64,000 nucleotides of DNA from Anisus vortex (GCA_949126835.1 OX421497.1:26515612-26579611); one strand, 5' to 3'. Positions 46,420 through 62,631 are shown, counted from the first letter of the stretch. Made by a program: numbers and translations. The notes: a model not told the origin generated them from the sequence alone.

Positions 46420-47411
46420 TGTGTTGTTAATTATATATAACTGCAAATATTTGTGTAGGTCAGTGACTTGAATTAAATGTGTGATCAATTGCTTTGTGCT
46501 GTATAAATGGTCGGGTTTTGAATGTTGAATATTTTGTATTTGAAGTGTGCTAGTATTTGTGAGAATGTAAGTAGGCCTAATTGACTTTTAATTTAATTAT
46601 GTTTTATTAGTTGTAATATAGCTAAATAAACCTACTTGTGTGACTGTTTGATATAAAAATAATGTATGTAAATATTGTTTTATATTTTGTAAAAGCACCG
46701 AAACGAAGTTTAGTGGCTAGGCCACGCGTCACTTTTTAGAATTCGTTTTCCGATGATTTTAAATTGGGTTTTTATCAGTTTAGTTTAATTAAAGTAATAG
46801 GTAGGATTTTCTTCGTAGTTTTATTTAATATAGCGTGAGAGTTAGGTTAGAATTGTAGATATTTAGCTATTAGAGATTTAAAATAAGGATTAGCAATTAG
46901 GTCAACAGGAAATAGTCATTTTACTATTTGCTAGAAAAAGATTTTCTACTGCTATCCGATATATTCAGACAAGGCCTATAAATAAGAGTAATCAAATCAC
47001 TTCTGAAACGGCCCTTGTGTGTAGTGACCACTGGTCAGTGAATGGCCTAGCTGTGCGTGGCTTGTTCGGATATAACGTGTGTAGGTTTATTGTTGGGGTT
47101 TAACTTGCTTATAATATGATTTTTGATTTCCCTTAAATGGTATGAGTTGATTTCCATGAATAAACAGTAATTTGTAATTTTAATATAATTTTAGTGTCTC
47201 TTATGTTTAGTGCTCAGTGTTGTTGGTCTGTTTAGGTTGTTATAACCTCTCTATCCAAATGCAGATGTCACGGAAGCCCAAAGTCCCCTCGTGCCCTAGT
47301 TTAGATGTATTTAGTTAACCATTGCTGTCCCGTGCCCACAACCCTCTTGCCTAGACCTAGTGTGAATAAAACAAATCCTTACCGCCTTGCCCCCGCCCCC
47401 ACCCTGTTACA
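46420..47411 (+). other. LTR-like or promoter-bearing intergenic stretch
   Basis: About 1 kb ending CACCCTGTTACA followed by TTTGGTTAAG, with TATA-like CCTATAAATAAG at about 46976 and AATAAACAG at about 47159. This order (TATA, AATAAA, C-rich, ...TGTTACA|TTTGG) resembles a solo LTR. I could not fix a left end or a TSD, so it remains unproven. Confidence 0.25.
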
Positions 47412-47575
47412 TTTGGTTAAGCAGATATATATTTAAAAAAATTATAAGAGTTATATAAATTAAATGTATTTGTTTTTAATATCATTCTTTGCAACATTAA
47501 CTAGCATATTTTAAAATCGTCATGTCTTTTTTTTAATGGACAGACATATAACAAAACACAAGCATGAAAAACAAA

Positions 47576-50500
47576 TACTTAATACTATAAAATACTGAAT
47601 ACTATAAAATACTGAATTCTATAAAATACTGAATACTATAAAATACTGAATACTATAAAATACTGAATACTATAAAATACTGAATACTATAAAATACTGA
47701 ATACTATGAAATACTAAATACTATGAAATACTGAATACTATAAAATACTGAATACTATAAAATACTGAATACTACAAAATACTGAATACTACAAAATACT
47801 GAATACTATAAAATACTGAATACTATAAAATACTGAATACTATAAAATACTGAATACTATAAAATACTGAATACTATAAAATACTGAATACTATAAAATA
47901 CTGAATACTATAAAATACTGAATACTATAAAATACTGAATACTATAAAATACTGAATACTATAAAATACTAAATACTATAAAATACTGAATACTATAAAA
48001 TACTGAATACTATAAAATACTGAATACTATAAAATACTGAATACTATAAAATACTGAATACTATAAAATACTGAATACTATAAAATACTGAATACTATAA
48101 AATACTGAAAACTATAAAATACTGAATACTATAAAATACTGAATACTATAAAATACTGAATACTATAAAATACTGAATTCTATAAAATACTGAATACTAT
48201 AAAATACTGAATACTATAAAATACTGAATACTATAAAATACTGAATACTATAAAATACTGAATACTATAAAATACTGAATACTATGAAATACTAAATACT
48301 ATGAAATACTGAATACTATAAAATACTGAATACTATAAAATACTGAATACTATAAAATACTGAATACTACAAAATACTGAATACTATAAAATACTGAATA
48401 CTATAAAATACTGAATACTATAAAATACTGAATACTATAAAATACTGAATACTATAAAATACTGAATACTATAAAATACTGAATACTATAAAATACTGAA
48501 TACTATAAAATACTGAATACTATAAAATACTGAATACTATAAAATACTAAATACTATAAAATACTGAATACTATAAAATACTGAATACTATAAAATACTG
48601 AATACTATAAAATACTGAATACTATAAAATACTGAATACTATAAAATACTGAATACTATAAAATACTGAATACTATAAAATACTGAATACTATAAAATAC
48701 TGAAAACTATAAAATACTGAATACTATAAAATACTGAATACTATAAAATACTGAATACTATAAAATACTGAATACTATAAAATACTGAATACTATAAAAT
48801 ACTGTATACTATAAAATACTGAATACTATAAAATACTGAATACTATAAAATACTGAATACTATAAAATACTGAATACTATAAAATACTCAAAACGATAAA
48901 ATACTGAATACTATAAAATACTGAATACTATAAAATACTGAATACTATAAAATACTGAATACTATAAAATACTGAATACTATAAAATACTGAATACTATA
49001 AAATACTGAAAACTATAAAATACTGAATACTATAAAATACTGAATACTATAAAATACTGAATACTATAAAATACTGAATTCTATAAAATACTGAATACTA
49101 TAAAATACTGAATACTATAAAATACTGAATACTATAAAATACTGAATACTATAAAATACTGAATACTATGAAATACTAAATACTATGAAATACTGAATAC
49201 TATAAAATACTGAATACTATAAAATACTGAATACTATAAAATACTGAATACTACAAAATACTGAATACTATAAAATACTGAATACTATAAAATACTGAAT
49301 ACTATAAAATACTGAATACTATAAAATACTGAATACTATAAAATACTGAATACTATAAAATACTGAATACTATAAAATACTGAATACTATAAAATACTGA
49401 ATACTATAAAATACTGAATACTATAAAATACTAAATACTATAAAATACTGAATACTATAAAATACTGAATACTATAAAATACTGAATACTATAAAATACT
49501 GAATACTATAAAATACTGAATACTATAAAATACTGAATACTATAAAATACTGAATACTATAAAATACTGAATACTATAAAATACTGAAAACTATAAAATA
49601 CTGAATACTATAAAATACTGAATACTATAAAATACTGAATACTATAAAATACTGAATACTATAAAATACTGAATACTATAAAATACTGTATACTATAAAA
49701 TACTGAATACTATAAAATACTGAATACTATAAAATACTGAATACTATAAAATACTGAATACTATAAAATACTCAAAACTATAAAATACTGAATACTATAA
49801 AATACTGAATACTATAAAATACTGAATACTATAAAATACTGAATACTATAAAATACTGAATACTATAAAATACTGAATACTATAAAATACTGAAAACTAT
49901 AAAATACTGAATACTATAAAATACTGAATACTATAAAATACTGAATACTATAAAATATTGAATACTATAAAATACTTAATACTATAAAATACTGAATACT
50001 ATAAAATACTGAATACTATAAAATATTGAATACTATAAAATATTTAATACTATGAAATACTGAATACTATGAAATATTGAATACTATAAAATATTTAATA
50101 CTATGAAATACTGAATACTATGAAATATTGAATACTATAAAATACTGAATACTATAAAATACTGAATACTATAAAATACTGAATACTATAAAATACTGAA
50201 TACTATAAAATATTGAATAAGGTAAAATACTGAATACTATAAAATATTGAATACTATAAAATACTGAATACTATAAAATATTGAATACTATAAAATACTG
50301 AATACTATAAAATACTGAATACTATAAAATACTAAATACTATAAAATACTGAATATTATAAAATACTAAATACTATAAAATACTGAATACTATAAAATAC
50401 TGAATACTATAAAATACTGAATACTATAAAATACTGAATACTATAAAATACTGAATACTATAAAATACTGAATACTATAAAATACTGAATACTATAAAAT

Positions 50501-53500
50501 ACTGAATTCTATAAAATACTGAATACTATAAAATACTGAATACTATAAAATACTGAATACTATAAAATACTGAATACTATAAAATACTGAATACTATAAA
50601 ATACTGAATACTATGAAATACTAAATACTATGAAATACTGAATACTATAAAATACTGAATACTATAAAATACTGAATACTATAAAATACTGAATACTACA
50701 AAATACTGAATACTATAAAATACTGAATACTATAAAATACTGAATACTATAAAATACTGAATACTATAAAATACTGAATACTATAAAATACTGAATACTA
50801 TAAAATACTGAATACTATAAAATACTGAATACTATAAAATACTGAATACTATAAAATACTGAATACTATAAAATACTAAATACTATAAAATACTGAATAC
50901 TATAAAATACTGAATACTATAAAATACTGAATACTATAAAATACTGAATACTATAAAATACTGAATACTATAAAATACTGAATACTATAAAATACTGAAT
51001 ACTATAAAATACTGAATACTATAAAATACTGAATACTATAAAATACTGAAAACTATAAAATACTGAATACTATAAAATACTGAATACTATAAAATACTGA
51101 ATACTATAAAATACTGAATACTATAAAATACTGAATACTATAAAATACTGTATACTATAAAATACTGAATACTATAAAATACTGAATACTATAAAATACT
51201 GAATACTATAAAATACTGAATACTATAAAATACTCAAAACTATAAAATACTGAATACTATAAAATACTGAATACTATAAAATACTGAATACTATAAAATA
51301 CTGAATACTATAAAATACTGAATACTATAAAATACTGAAAACTATAAAATACTGAATACTATAAAATACTGAATACTATAAAATACTGAATACTATAAAA
51401 TACTGAATTCTATAAAATACTGAATACTATAAAATACTGAATACTATAAAATACTGAATACTATAAAATACTGAATACTATAAAATACTGAATACTATGA
51501 AATACTAAATACTATGAAATACTGAATACTATAAAATACTGAATACTATAAAATACTGAATACTATAAAATACTGAATACTACAAAATACTGAATACTAT
51601 AAAATACTGAATACTATAAAATACTGAATACTATAAAATACTGAATACTATAAAATACTGAATACTATAAAATACTGAATACTATAAAATACTGAATACT
51701 ATAAAATACTGAATACTATAAAATACTGAAAACTATAAAATACTGAATACTATAAAATACTGAATACTATAAAATACTGAATACTATAAAATACTGAATA
51801 CTATAAAATACTGAATACTATAAAATACTGTATACTATAAAATACTGAATACTATAAAATACTGAATACTATAAAATACTGAATACTATAAAATACTGAA
51901 TACTATAAAATACTCAAAACTATAAAATACTGAATACTATAAAATACTGAATACTATAAAATACTGAATACTATAAAATACTGAATACTATAAAATACTG
52001 AATACTATAAAATACTGAATGCTATAAAATACTGAATACTATAAAATACTGAATACTATAAAATACTGAATACTATAAAATACTGAATACTATAAAATAC
52101 TGAATACTATAAAATACTGAATACTATAAAATATTGAATACTATAAAATACTTAATACTATAAAATACTGAATACTATAAAATACTGAATACTATAAAAT
52201 ATTGAATACTATAAAATATTGAATACTATGAAATACTGAATACTATGAAATTTTGAATACTATAAAATACTGAATACTATAAAATACTGAATACTATAAA
52301 ATACTGAATACTATAAAATACTGAATACTATAAAATATTGAATAAGGTAAAATACTGAATACTATAAAATATTGAATACTATAAAATATTGAATACTATA
52401 AAACATTGAATACTATAAAATATTGAATACTATAAAATATTGAATACTATAAAATACTGAATACTATAAAATACTGAATACTATAAAATACTGAATACTA
52501 TAAAATACTGAATACTATAAAATACTGAATACTATAAAATACTGAATACTATAAAATACTGAATACTATAAAATACTGAATACTATAAAATACTGAAAAC
52601 TATAAAATACTGAATACTATAAAATACTGAATACTATAAAATACTGAATACTATAAAATACTGAATACTATAAAATACTGAATACTATAAAATACTGTAT
52701 ACTATAAAATACTGAATACTATAAAATACTGAATACTATAAAATACTGAATACTATAAAATACTGAATACTATAAAATACTCAAAACGATAAAATACTGA
52801 ATACTATAAAATACTGAATACTATAAAATACTGAATACTATAAAATACTGAATACTATAAAATACTGAATACTATAAAATACTGAATACTATAAAATACT
52901 GAAAACTATAAAATACTGAATACTATAAAATACTGAATACTATAAAATACTGAATACTATAAAATACTGAATTCTATAAAATACTGAATACTATAAAATA
53001 CTGAATACTATAAAATACTGAATACTATAAAATACTGAATACTATAAAATACTGAATACTATGAAATACTAAATACTATGAAATACTGAATACTATAAAA
53101 TACTGAATACTATAAAATACTGAATACTATAAAATACTGAATACTACAAAATACTGAATACTATAAAATACTGAATACTATAAAATACTGAATACTATAA
53201 AATACTGAATACTATAAAATACTGAATACTATAAAATACTGAATACTATAAAATACTGAATACTATAAAATACTGAATACTATAAAATACTGAATACTAT
53301 AAAATACTGAATACTATAAAATACTAAATACTATAAAATACTGAATACTATAAAATACTGAATACTATAAAATACTGAATACTATAAAATACTGAATACT
53401 ATAAAATACTGAATACTATAAAATACTGAATACTATAAAATACTGAATACTATAAAATACTGAATACTATAAAATACTGAAAACTATAAAATACTGAATA

Positions 53501-56500
53501 CTATAAAATACTGAATACTATAAAATACTGAATACTATAAAATACTGAATACTATAAAATACTGAATACTATAAAATACTGTATACTATAAAATACTGAA
53601 TACTATAAAATACTGAATACTATAAAATACTGAATACTATAAAATACTGAATACTATAAAATACTCAAAACTATAAAATACTGAATACTATAAAATACTG
53701 AATACTATAAAATACTGAATACTATAAAATACTGAATACTATAAAATACTGAATACTATAAAATACTGAATACTATAAAATACTGAAAACTATAAAATAC
53801 TGAATACTATAAAATACTGAATACTATAAAATACTGAATACTATAAAATATTGAATACTATAAAATACTTAATACTATAAAATACTGAATACTATAAAAT
53901 ACTGAATACTATAAAATATTGAATACTATAAAATATTTAATACTATGAAATACTGAATACTATGAAATATTGAATACTATAAAATATTTAATACTATGAA
54001 ATACTGAATACTATGAAATATTGAATACTATAAAATACTGAATACTATAAAATACTGAATACTATAAAATACTGAATACTATAAAATACTGAATACTATA
54101 AAATATTGAATAAGGTAAAATACTGAATACTATAAAATATTGAATACTATAAAATACTGAATACTATAAAATATTGAATACTATAAAATACTGAATACTA
54201 TAAAATACTGAATACTATAAAATACTAAATACTATAAAATACTGAATATTATAAAATACTAAATACTATAAAATACTGAATACTATAAAATACTGAATAC
54301 TATAAAATACTGAATACTATAAAATACTGAATACTATAAAATACTGAATACTATAAAATACTGAATACTATAAAATACTGAATACTATAAAATACTGAAT
54401 TCTATAAAATACTGAATACTATAAAATACTGAATACTATAAAATACTGAATACTATAAAATACTGAATACTATAAAATACTGAATACTATAAAATACTGA
54501 ATACTATGAAATACTAAATACTATGAAATACTGAATACTATAAAATACTGAATACTATAAAATACTGAATACTATAAAATACTGAATACTACAAAATACT
54601 GAATACTATAAAATACTGAATACTATAAAATACTGAATACTATAAAATACTGAATACTATAAAATACTGAATACTATAAAATACTGAATACTATAAAATA
54701 CTGAATACTATAAAATACTGAATACTATAAAATACTGAATACTATAAAATACTGAATACTATAAAATACTAAATACTATAAAATACTGAATACTATAAAA
54801 TACTGAATACTATAAAATACTGAATACTATAAAATACTGAATACTATAAAATACTGAATACTATAAAATACTGAATACTATAAAATACTGAATACTATAA
54901 AATACTGAATACTATAAAATACTGAATACTATAAAATACTGAAAACTATAAAATACTGAATACTATAAAATACTGAATACTATAAAATACTGAATACTAT
55001 AAAATACTGAATACTATAAAATACTGAATACTATAAAATACTGTATACTATAAAATACTGAATACTATAAAATACTGAATACTATAAAATACTGAATACT
55101 ATAAAATACTGAATACTATAAAATACTCAAAACTATAAAATACTGAATACTATAAAATACTGAATACTATAAAATACTGAATACTATAAAATACTGAATA
55201 CTATAAAATACTGAATACTATAAAATACTGAAAACTATAAAATACTGAATACTATAAAATACTGAATACTATAAAATACTGAATACTATAAAATACTGAA
55301 TTCTATAAAATACTGAATACTATAAAATACTGAATACTATAAAATACTGAATACTATAAAATACTGAATACTATAAAATACTGAATACTATGAAATACTA
55401 AATACTATGAAATACTGAATACTATAAAATACTGAATACTATAAAATACTGAATACTATAAAATACTGAATACTACAAAATACTGAATACTATAAAATAC
55501 TGAATACTATAAAATACTGAATACTATAAAATACTGAATACTATAAAATACTGAATACTATAAAATACTGAATACTATAAAATACTGAATACTATAAAAT
55601 ACTGAATACTATAAAATACTAAATACTATGAAATACTGAATACTATAAAATACTGAATACTATAAAATACTGAATACTATAAAATACTGAATACTACAAA
55701 ATACTGAATACTATAAAATACTGAATACTATAAAATACTGAATACTATAAAATACTGAATACTATAAAATACTGAATACTATAAAATACTGAATACTATA
55801 AAATACTGAATACTATAAAATACTGAATACTATAAAATACTGAAAACTATAAAATACTGAATACTATAAAATACTGAATACTATAAAATACTGAATACTA
55901 TAAAATACTGAATACTATAAAATACTGAATACTATAAAATACTGTATACTATAAAATACTGAATACTATAAAATACTGAATACTATAAAATACTGAATAC
56001 TATAAAATACTGAATACTATAAAATACTCAAAACTATAAAATACTGAATACTATAAAATACTGAATACTATAAAATACTGAATACTATAAAATACTGAAT
56101 ACTATAAAATACTGAATACTATAAAATACTGAATGCTATAAAATACTGAATACTATAAAATACTGAATACTATAAAATACTGAATACTATAAAATACTGA
56201 ATACTATAAAATACTGAATACTATAAAATACTGAATACTATAAAATATTGAATACTATAAAATACTTAATACTATAAAATACTGAATACTATAAAATACT
56301 GAATACTATAAAATATTGAATACTATAAAATATTGAATACTATGAAATACTGAATACTATGAAATTTTGAATACTATAAAATACTGAATACTATAAAATA
56401 CTGAATACTATAAAATACTGAATACTATAAAATACTGAATACTATAAAATATTGAATAAGGTAAAATACTGAATACTATAAAATATTGAATACTATAAAA

Positions 56501-59500
56501 TATTGAATACTATAAAACATTGAATACTATAAAATATTGAATACTATAAAATATTGAATACTATAAAATACTGAATACTATAAAATACTGAATACTATAA
56601 AATACTGAATTCTATAAAATACTGAATACTATAAAATACTGAATACTATAAAATACTGAATACTGTAAAATACTGAATACTGTAAAATACTGAATACTAT
56701 AAAATACTGAATACTATAAAATATTGAATACTATAAAATACTGAATACTATAAAATACTGAATACTATAAAATACTAAATACTATAAAATACTGAATATT
56801 ATAAAATACTGAATACTATAAAATACTGAATACTATAAAATACTGAATACTATAAAATACTGAATACTATAAAATACTGAATACTATAAAATACTGAATA
56901 CTATAAAATACTGAATACTATAAAATACTGAATACTCTAAAATACTGAATACTATAAAATACTAAATACTATAAAATACTGAATACTATAAAATACTGAA
57001 TACTATAAAATACTGAATACTATAAAATACTGAATTCTATAAAATACTGAATACTTTAAAATACTGAATACTGTAAAATACTGAATACTGTAAAATACTG
57101 AATACTATAAAATACTGAATACTATAAAATATTGAATACTATAAAATACTGAATACTATAAAATACTGAATACTATAAAATACTGAATACTATAAAATAC
57201 TAAATACTATAAAATACTGAATATTATAAAATACTGAATACTATAAAATACTGAATACTATAAAATACTGAATACTATAAAATACTGAATACTATAAAAT
57301 ACTGAATACTATAAAATACTGAATACTATAAAATACTGAATACTATAAAATACTGAATACTATAAAATACTGAATACTATAAAATACTAAATACTATAAA
57401 ATACTGAATACTATAAAATACTGAATACTATAAAATACTGAATAATATAAAATACTGAATACTATAAAATACTGAATACTATAAAATACTGAATACTATA
57501 AAATACTGAATACTATAAAATACTGAATACTATAAAATACTGAAAACTATAAAATACTGAATACTATAAAATACTGAATACTATAAAATACTGAATACTA
57601 TAAAATACTGAATACTATAAAATACTGAATACTATAAAATACTGTATACTATAAAATACTGAATACTATAAAATACTGAATACTATAAAATACTGAATAC
57701 TATAAAATACTGAATACTATAAAATACTCAAAACTATAAAATACTGAATACTATAAAATACTGAATACTATAAAATACTGAATACTATAAAATACTGAAT
57801 ACTATAAAATACTGAATACTATAAAATACTGAATACTATAAAATACTGAAAACTATAAAATACTGAATACTATAAAATACTGAATACTATAAAATACTGA
57901 ATACTATAAAATACTGAATACTATAAAATACTGAATACTATAAAATACTGAATACTATAAAATATTGAATACTATAAAATACTTAATACTATAAAATACT
58001 GAATACTATAAAATACTGAATACTATAAAATATTGAATACTATAAAATACTGAATACTGTGAAATACTGAATACTGTGAAATATTGAATACTATAAAATA
58101 CTGAATACTATAAAATACTGAATACTATAAAATACTGAATACTATAAAATACTGAATACTATAAAATATTGAATACTGTAAAATACTGAATACTATAAAA
58201 TATTGAATACTATAAAATACTGAATACTATAAAATACTGAATACTATAAAATACTAAATACTATAAAATACTGAATATTATAAAATACTGAATACTATAA
58301 AATACTGAATACTATAAAATACTGAATACTATAAAATACTGAATACTATAAAATACTGAATACTATAAAATACTGAATACTATAAAATACTGAATACTAT
58401 AAAATACTGAATACTCTAAAATACTGAATACTATAAAATACTAAATACTATAAAATACTGAATACTATAAAATACTGAATACTATAAAATACTGAATACT
58501 ATAAAATACTGAATTCTATAAAATACTGAATACTATAAAATACTGAATACTATAAAATACTGAATACTGTAAAATACTGAATACTGTAAAATACTGAATA
58601 CTATAAAATACTGAATACTATAAAATATTGAATACTATAAAATACTGAATACTATAAAATACTGAATACTATAAAATACTAAATACTATAAAATACTGAA
58701 TATTATAAAATACTGAATACTATAAAATACTGAATACTATAAAATACTGAATACTATAAAATACTGAATACTATAAAATACTGAATACTATAAAATACTG
58801 AATACTATAAAATACTGAATACTATAAAATACTGAATACTATAAAATACTGAATACTATAAAATACTAAATACTATAAAATACTGAATACTATAAAATAC
58901 TGAATACTATAAAATACTGAATACTATAAAATACTGAATACTATAAAATACTGAATACTATAAAATACTGAATACTATAAAATACTGAATACTATAAAAT
59001 ACTGAATACTATAAAATACTGAAAACTATAAAATACTGAATACTATAAAATACTGAATACTATAAAATACTGAATACTATAAAATACTGAATACTATAAA
59101 ATACTGAATACTATAAAATACTGTATACTATAAAATACTGAATACTATAAAATACTGAATACTATAAAATACTGAATACTATAAAATACTGAATACTATA
59201 AAATACTCAAAACTATAAAATACTGAATACTATAAAATACTGAATACTATAAAATACTGAATACTATAAAATACTGAATACTATAAAATACTGAATACTA
59301 TAAAATACTGAATACTATAAAATACTGAAAACTATAAAATACTGAATACTATAAAATACTGAATACTATAAAATACTGAATACTATAAAATACTGAATAC
59401 TATAAAATACTGAATACTATAAAATACTGAATACTATAAAATATTGAATACTATAAAATACTTAATACTATAAAATACTGAATACTATAAAATACTGAAT

Positions 59501-60225
59501 ACTATAAAATATTGAATACTATAAAATATTGAATACTATGAAATACTGAATACTGTGAAATATTGAATACTATAAAATACTGAATACTATAAAATACTGA
59601 ATACTATAAAATACTGAATACTATAAAATACTGAATACTATAAAATATTGAATACTGTAAAATACTGAATACTATAAAATATTGAATACTATAAAATACT
59701 GAATACTATAAAATATTGAATACTATAAAATATTGAATACTATAAAATATTGAATACTATAAAATATTGAATACTATAAAATACTGAATACTATAAAATA
59801 CTGAATACTATAAAATACTGAATTCTATAAAATACTGAATACTATAAAATACTGAATACTATAAAATACTGAATACTGTAAAATACTGAATACTGTAAAA
59901 TACTGAATACTATAAAATACTGAATACTATAAAATATTGAATACTATAAAATACTGAATACTATAAAATACTGAATACTATAAAATACTAAATACTATAA
60001 AATACTGAATATTATAAAATACTGAATACTATAAAATACTGAATACTATAAAATACTGAATACTATAAAATACTGAATACTATAAAATACTGAATACTAT
60101 AAAATACTGAATACTATAAAATACTGAATACTATAAAATACTGAATACTATAAAATATTGAATACTATAAAATATTGAATACTATAAAATACTGAATACT
60201 ATAAAATACTGAATACTATAAAATA
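47576..60225 (+). repeat. 12.65-kb satellite array, 17-bp monomer with higher-order structure
   Basis: About 744 tandem copies of GAATACTATAAAATACT (18% GC). Rare variants (CTCAAAAC, GTATAC, AATAAGGTAAAA, TATGAAATACTAAATAC) mark a higher-order period. For instance CTCAAAACGATAAA occurs at 48887 and 52780 (3,893 bp = 229 x 17) and AATAAGGTAAAA at 50221 and 54114 (3,893 bp). All marker spacings I measured (884, 1462, 680, 867, 884, 1462, 901, 1700, 1479 bp) are exact multiples of 17, so there are essentially no indels. Stops occur in every frame: non-coding. Confidence 0.97.
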
Positions 60226-60942
60226 TACCCCCCCCCCAACACACACACACACACCTTCCACTTTTCTGGTAAGTTTTAAGGAAATCAAATTATAAAACAT
60301 AAAAAAAAATTACATTATTAAATTGTGACTTGCAACAATAAAAATATAAAGATTTGTATTTGTAGAGAATACACAAAGCCGAGATAGCAAAAGTGTGTAC
60401 ATCCACACTAGGAACTCTAAGGATTGAGGAGCGCAGTACCTTTGATGGCGCGTGCTTTTATATGTGTTCTGGAAGGTAGGAAGGTGCAGAGTCACCCATG
60501 CATCCATAAATATGGGACATAATTTTGTGATCAATGCACTTTATCACAGAGAGCTAGAGGAGATATTGTAGAAGTGGAGAGATATGGTCCACCAGCCCCG
60601 TACATATATTTTTAGTTTCCAATGAAATGACATGTGAGCTAATAATTGAATATGCTAATTTTAAAATAGTTTTCAGTCAACAACTTCAGTAGACATAACA
60701 ACATAGATTCGTAAAGATACTTGAATAATATAGAACAAGGTAAAGTACACAAATATGGATCTAAATAAAGCGAAAACTTGATTTAAAACAACAGAAAGTG
60801 TAATAATGAAACAATGCATACAAGAAGGAAGAAATATAGAGGGAATGGCAAATAAAGACAAAGGGGGGGGGGGGGGGTCCGTATACAACTAATGAAAACA
60901 TTTATATTGTTCAGATTTTTTACCAGCACCGATATCTCGGAG
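60226..60942. other. Satellite edge and intergenic, no gene seen
   Basis: Starts with a C-run and (CA)n (60227-60254) that ends the satellite abruptly. A G-run lies at 60862-60878. Short frames have no domain. Confidence 0.45.
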
Positions 60943-61205
60943 CATGGTGGCCGATCGGAAGAGCGTTCGGCTTGCGTAACGAAGGTCCTGGGTTCGTATC
61001 CTGGTAAAGGTTAGGATATGTTCCCGAGACTTGAGGGTGTCTCTCAGTCTACCCAGCTCTTATGGGTCACTGACATTAGTTGGGGTAAAGTAAAGGCGGC
61101 TGGGCATGGTGCTGGCCACACATCCCCTAGTGTGCCGTGGCAATAGAAACTGGTGAACGCTGCATCACCGGCCCCATGATCAATTTGGTTAGAAGGGTAC
61201 TTTAC
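60943..61205 (+). mobile_element. tRNA-derived SINE (family 1), second full copy
   Basis: Head GTGGCCGATCGGAAGAGCG with B box GGGTTCGTATCC, body with TTGGGGTAAAGTAAAGGCGG and end AGAAGGGTACTTTACTTC. Same orientation as the 45863 copy on the other side of the satellite. Confidence 0.92.
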
Positions 61206-61214
61206 TTCTTTATG

Positions 61215-61320
61215 TCTCAGAAAAATGCACCAGTCATATTGAGATTAACGCTACTCGTATTTATTGAGTAATGTCCCTTTAGTTTCCGCTATACTAGATT
61301 TGTGTTGTTTTCATAAAAGA
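61215..61320 (+). repeat. Conserved block downstream of SINE, copy 2
   Basis: TTGAGATTAACGCTACTCGT, TATTGAGTAATGTCCCTTTA and TTTCCGCTATACTAGA correspond to 46300-46405. The homology extends over 80 bp beyond the SINE 3' end. Confidence 0.8.
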
Positions 61321-62035
61321 GTTCTACACTACATGCTGTAAAAATATAACTTATAGTAGAAACAATGGCATAATTATATTTTTGGTATTTCTTTTTCCTG
61401 TTACGAAATTAATTTGATATAATAAAATTGAACACGGGCGCCGAAGTTTGCCTTGCATGGGGTTGCGGCAGCCTTAGGGCTGGCCTTGGAAGTGCAGCCA
61501 GTGTCGGCCCGCCTAACCACCCTCCTCCTACAAATTGGATAAGGTAAAATTATACAATGATGTTGCTTGGGTTATAGGCAGTTGAAAATTACTGAGTTTG
61601 GAATGGAGTCTAGTGAAGGTGTGTCCAGTTGGCAGCCATTCAACAATGGAAACTTTAAACTTATTTACATTTTGTTTTCTTTGACCTTTGTTTTCCTTTT
61701 TTTCACGAGGTATTTTACACACCGGTCAGTGCGTGTTGATAACTGTCTGAAGAGATTCTGTTCTAATTACATTTTGCTGTAGGTGTTGTTTCAAGTATAG
61801 ACAAACAAAACATAAATTTATACATTGTGAAACTAGGCTAATAGATTTCCCCTAGCCTTGTAGTGTTATCATTGTAACACGAGGAATTTGTCATTTAATC
61901 TTTTCATTGCCTATTTTTCCCTCTCCATTGTAACATAAACAATGAATTTAAATTCAAAAGATAGTTTCATCGCACATTGGGGAAGTGTTAAATTTAATAT
62001 AATAAAGAAAAAAATACATCTTATATTTATCCCCC
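61321..62035. other. Intergenic, no gene seen
   Basis: AT-rich apart from a GC-rich patch at 61430-61520. A 71-codon plus-strand frame and a 64-codon minus-strand frame overlap each other and show no domain. Confidence 0.4.
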
Positions 62036-62240
62036 CACCACACACACATACACACACACACACATACACACACACACATACACAAACACACACACACACA
62101 TACACACATACACACATACACACACATACACATACACAAACACACACACACATACACAAACACACACACACACACACATACACACATACACACATACACA
62201 CACACATACACACATACACACATACACACACATACACACA
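62036..62240. repeat. (CA)n/(CATA) microsatellite
   Basis: CA repeat with regularly placed TACACA and AAACACA interruptions. Thr/His-rich and Val/Cys-rich frames are repeat products. Confidence 0.95.
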
Positions 62241-62293
62241 AACCTTCTTTTCACTTTGATATTTAATCTTTCTCCTCATGTTTTTGTGTTTCA

Positions 62294-62631
62294 GCTATAC
62301 GTTTTATTTATATATCTTTCTAACTGATGACACGCTAAACGATTCTAATCTCGGGATTCGGAGAGTGTCCATTATCGTAGATGAGGTTTTAATTATATTT
62401 AGAAAAGTAGATCATTCTCATATAACATCGCCCTCAACTCAAGTGAGAACTAGAACTGTTGCACATAGAATTGAAAACACAAGACGACAATTGAATCCTT
62501 CTTTAGATACAAAACATAGAAATCACATAATTAGACGGAGAAGTATAAGTTGTATTAAAACAACTTACATGCAACGATGGTCTCCAGTTGACAGACTAAT
62601 TCACCTCACTGGGAGAAAGACCGCTCTCTAG
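62294..62631 (+). CDS. Possible orphan exon of an unrecognised gene
   Basis: A strong acceptor-like TTTTTGTGTTTCAG precedes an open frame of more than 100 codons that ends in TAG at 62629-62631. The peptide starts with an aromatic stretch (YTFYLYIFL), then is basic and Arg/His/Thr-rich (RRVSIIVDEVLIIFRK, later RRQLNP and RRRSISC). I recognise no domain. It could be the terminal exon of a gene to the left or an old transposon piece. No partner exon was identified. Confidence 0.25.

Noticed and set aside
47576..60225. CRISPR-like array or coding repeat
   Set aside because: Monomers are contiguous with no unique spacers, all frames have stops, and the context is eukaryotic.
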